Positions 6,254 to 7,568 of a DNA stretch of 7,568 nucleotides are shown in pieces. The notes beneath the pieces are model-generated. The model saw only the letters and a list, made by a program, of their open reading frames with translations, was not told the origin of the DNA and did not search any database. The DNA comes from Bacillota bacterium (GTDB lineage Bacteria; Bacillota; Clostridia; Acetivibrionales; DSM-1351): assembly GCA_023417285.1 (NCBI GenBank), contig JAEZFR010000411.1:1-7568 (forward strand). Reading direction: 5' to 3'. How positions within the stretch are numbered: position 1 is the stretch's first letter; each line of letters opens with the position of its first letter. The translations under genes and the position numbers were made by a program.

Positions 6254-7207
6254 TCACTTCATCTTTAACAGACTAATAAACTTTTCAATGTTTATATCAT
6301 CGTGAATACTAATACGTTTGATATGATAATCATTACTATGCTTGTAGTAGAAGTCTCCCGAGTTTGTTGTTACACCATACTTATAATACTTCTTCGTTAT
6401 TTTGATAACTTTATCACTATAACTACCATATGGATAGGCTACTACATCTATCTTTGTATCAAGTAGTTTTTGTAGGTACTCTTGTGACTGCATAAGCTCA
6501 TTTTCAATTTCTTTAGCTGATAACTTATCTAGATATGGATGGCTGACAGTGTGACTTTCGAAGTCAATCAAGTTCCGCATTTCTTTAATTTGCCATGTCT
6601 TAAGATACTTCTTATGCCCAATTGCGTTAGAAATAACAAAAATAGTTGCTTTCATATTATATTTTTTCAGAATAGGAAAAGCATTGGTATAGTTATTCTC
6701 ATAGCCGTCATCAAAAGTAATAATTACGGGCTTTTTTATTATATTTAAGTTATCAAGGTCTCTAAATGTTATTGCACTATAGCCCTGGTCTTTTAAGCAT
6801 TTCATTTGCTCATCAAAGGTTTTTACTGAAACAAACATTGGCTTATATCCCCATATAGTGTCGTCAACGCAATGATAGGTTAGAATAGGGATGGGTTTAA
6901 GGTTACCTACATTTGTAATGTGCTTAAGCTGGTTAAGGTTAGCGTTAGCAACTTTTGGGCCCAAAACAAACTGGTCATCTCCAATATTTTGCCTTATTAC
7001 ACACAAAGTATACAATATTACTATTGTAAAAATAATAAAAAAAGAGGACAGTATTGATGTTATATAAACCTTTTTTATTTTCATAAATTGCTTGTTGATT
7101 GTAGTAATAATAACTACAACACATTCCTTTATATTTTTATTTCTTGCTAATAATAAATAGGCATAGTTATAAAATTTCTCTACATTAGGCCGTGCTTTAA
7201 TGACCAT
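6254..7207 (-). CDS. Membrane-anchored polysaccharide deacetylase (NodB domain)
   Basis: A 317-residue protein carrying a carbohydrate esterase 4 fold that removes N- or O-acetyl groups from a cell-surface or wall polysaccharide. A membrane helix at ~47-71 would place the catalytic domain outside the cell. The NodB motifs are present: YHCVDD (111-116), TFDDG with D166 (base) and D167 (metal), SHTVSH with metal ligands H219 and H223, YPYG (258-261) and R298 in IKRI. The enzyme therefore looks catalytically intact. The start is uncertain. ATG 7207 has only a poor AGGG 11 bp upstream and follows an in-frame TAA. An internal ATG at 7084 (residue 42) gives a classic signal-anchor beginning, MKIKK plus a helix, and a 276-residue protein, but has no ribosome site. 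The longer form is given because neither start is clearly better. The 41 extra residues have no recognisable domain. The neighbour is an NlpC/P60 peptidase, also likely wall-directed. Confidence 0.85.
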   Translation of the reverse strand: MVIKARPNVEKFYNYAYLLLARNKNIKECVVVIITTINKQFMKIKKVYITSILSSFFIIFTIVILYTLCVIRQNIGDDQFVLGPKVANANLNQLKHITNVGNLKPIPILTYHCVDDTIWGYKPMFVSVKTFDEQMKCLKDQGYSAITFRDLDNLNIIKKPVIITFDDGYENNYTNAFPILKKYNMKATIFVISNAIGHKKYLKTWQIKEMRNLIDFESHTVSHPYLDKLSAKEIENELMQSQEYLQKLLDTKIDVVAYPYGSYSDKVIKITKKYYKYGVTTNSGDFYYKHSNDYHIKRISIHDDINIEKFISLLKMK

Positions 7208-7246
7208 TTAACTATTCGCCCTGCTCTAATGACCATTTAACTATTC
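7189..7246. repeat. 29-bp tandem duplication over the deacetylase start
   Basis: The 29-bp units 7189-7217 and 7218-7246 match at 27 positions. The core on the plus strand includes TAATGACCATTTAACTATTC in both copies. Read on the minus strand, each copy contains TAAATGGTCATT, so the ATG at 7207 and its upstream context exist twice. Because 29 is not a multiple of three, the second ATG (7234-7236) is in another frame and opens only 18 codons. It may reflect a recent local duplication. Confidence 0.85.
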
Positions 7247-7305
7247 AATGTGTATCATATATATAATATATAAATACATACACAAATATGTGAAGACAAT
7301 ATAAA

Positions 7306-7343
7306 AAGCTGTAATAATGCTACATGTAGCACTATCACAGCTT
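7306..7343 (-). terminator. Rho-independent terminator of the NlpC/P60 gene
   Basis: A 38-bp near-perfect inverted repeat with outer arms AAGCTGT/ACAGCTT and inner arms TGCTA/TAGCA around CATG. Two positions pair only as G-U, and only in minus-strand RNA; plus-strand RNA would have A-C mismatches there. On the minus strand the hairpin is followed by a T run (TTTTTATATT, overlapping the arm end). It lies 15 bp after the peptidase stop. Direction, position and tract agree, so it ends that transcript before the deacetylase gene. Confidence 0.85.
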
Positions 7344-7358
7344 CTTAAAAAGTATATA

Positions 7359-7568
7359 TTAGAATATTCTATATGCTCTCACAAAGTTGTTTCTCCAATA
7401 GGAGGAATTTATACTTGTAATTCTTATCTTACCAGCGCTTGGTGATGCATCAATCATCTGTCCATTGCCAAGGGCAATAGCAACATGTCCATTGAATGAG
7501 ATTACATCGCCTCTTTTTATACTGCTCATGCTTGAGATGCGCTTGTATCTTGTGGTACTCTTCCAACC
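7359..7568 (-). CDS. NlpC/P60-family cell-wall peptidase, C-terminal part (partial)
   Basis: The final 69 residues of a gene that enters the window from the right edge; the start and catalytic Cys are outside. The sequence reads RGDVISFNGHVAIALGNGQ, then MIDAS, then KIRITSI, then YWRNNFVRAYRIF. This is the usual end of the NlpC/P60 fold: GD-x-F, the catalytic His in GHVAI, the GNGQMI-x-A strand and a closing YW...FVRAYRI. NlpC/P60 enzymes are cysteine endopeptidases that cut stem peptides of peptidoglycan. The third triad position, 12 residues after the His, is Asp here instead of the common His. The gene ends at TAA 7359-7361 and is followed by a strong terminator. Domains N-terminal to the catalytic one, such as SH3b or signal peptide, cannot be seen. 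Confidence 0.8.
   Translation of the reverse strand, partial: GWKSTTRYKRISSMSSIKRGDVISFNGHVAIALGNGQMIDASPSAGKIRITSINSSYWRNNFVRAYRIF

Noticed and set aside
6539..6748. Plus-strand open frame of 69 codons
   Set aside because: Antisense to the deacetylase catalytic motifs, which are clearly coding on the other strand.
7183..7236. Short minus-strand frame from the second duplicated ATG
   Set aside because: Only 18 codons before a stop; a by-product of the 29-bp duplication with a frame shift relative to the deacetylase.
7247..7300. Very AT-rich stretch that might be an origin or attachment site
   Set aside because: It holds only TA-rich low-complexity sequence with several equally weak -10/-35 combinations for the deacetylase gene; no iterons, DnaA boxes or integrase nearby.

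Overview
The window is AT-rich throughout, uses strong AGGAGG-like ribosome sites and carries genes typical of low-GC Gram-positive bacteria. A member of the Bacillota, probably Clostridia (Lachnospiraceae-like), is the best guess. No rRNA, tRNA, CRISPR array, transposase or phage gene is visible. It holds nine protein genes, two of them cut by the window edges.

Left half (about 1-4144, plus strand): one tightly packed operon of ABC-2 permease (5' end outside the window), a second ABC-2 permease, a NarL/DesK-type sensor histidine kinase, a LuxR/NarL-type response regulator and a small cupin. Most junctions are 4-bp start/stop overlaps. Two exporter-type permeases followed by a membrane-embedded kinase and its regulator is the gene set of antibiotic or lipid-stress detoxification modules such as Bacillus subtilis LnrJK-LMN. 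The ATPase is expected just left of the window. The terminal cupin is the unusual part.

Middle (4177-6089, minus strand): an EamA/DMT-family transporter, converging on the operon with only 32 bp between them, and upstream of it a Pr6Pr-type membrane protein related to FAR-17a/AIG1. The latter ends in seven octapeptide repeats of the type VFAVVFSK, encoded by a 24-bp tandem repeat. The two genes share an AT-rich block in their upstream regions, next to a likely promoter, which suggests common control.

Right end (6254-7568, minus strand): a membrane-anchored NodB-type polysaccharide deacetylase and the C-terminal part of an NlpC/P60 peptidase, which the window edge cuts. Both probably act on the cell wall. 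Between them lie a clear Rho-independent terminator for the peptidase gene and a 29-bp tandem duplication that covers the possible start codon of the deacetylase.

Nothing here amounts to a demonstrably new system. The most distinctive items are the octapeptide-repeat tail, the cupin attached to the transporter/two-component operon, the shared promoter block and the duplicated start region.
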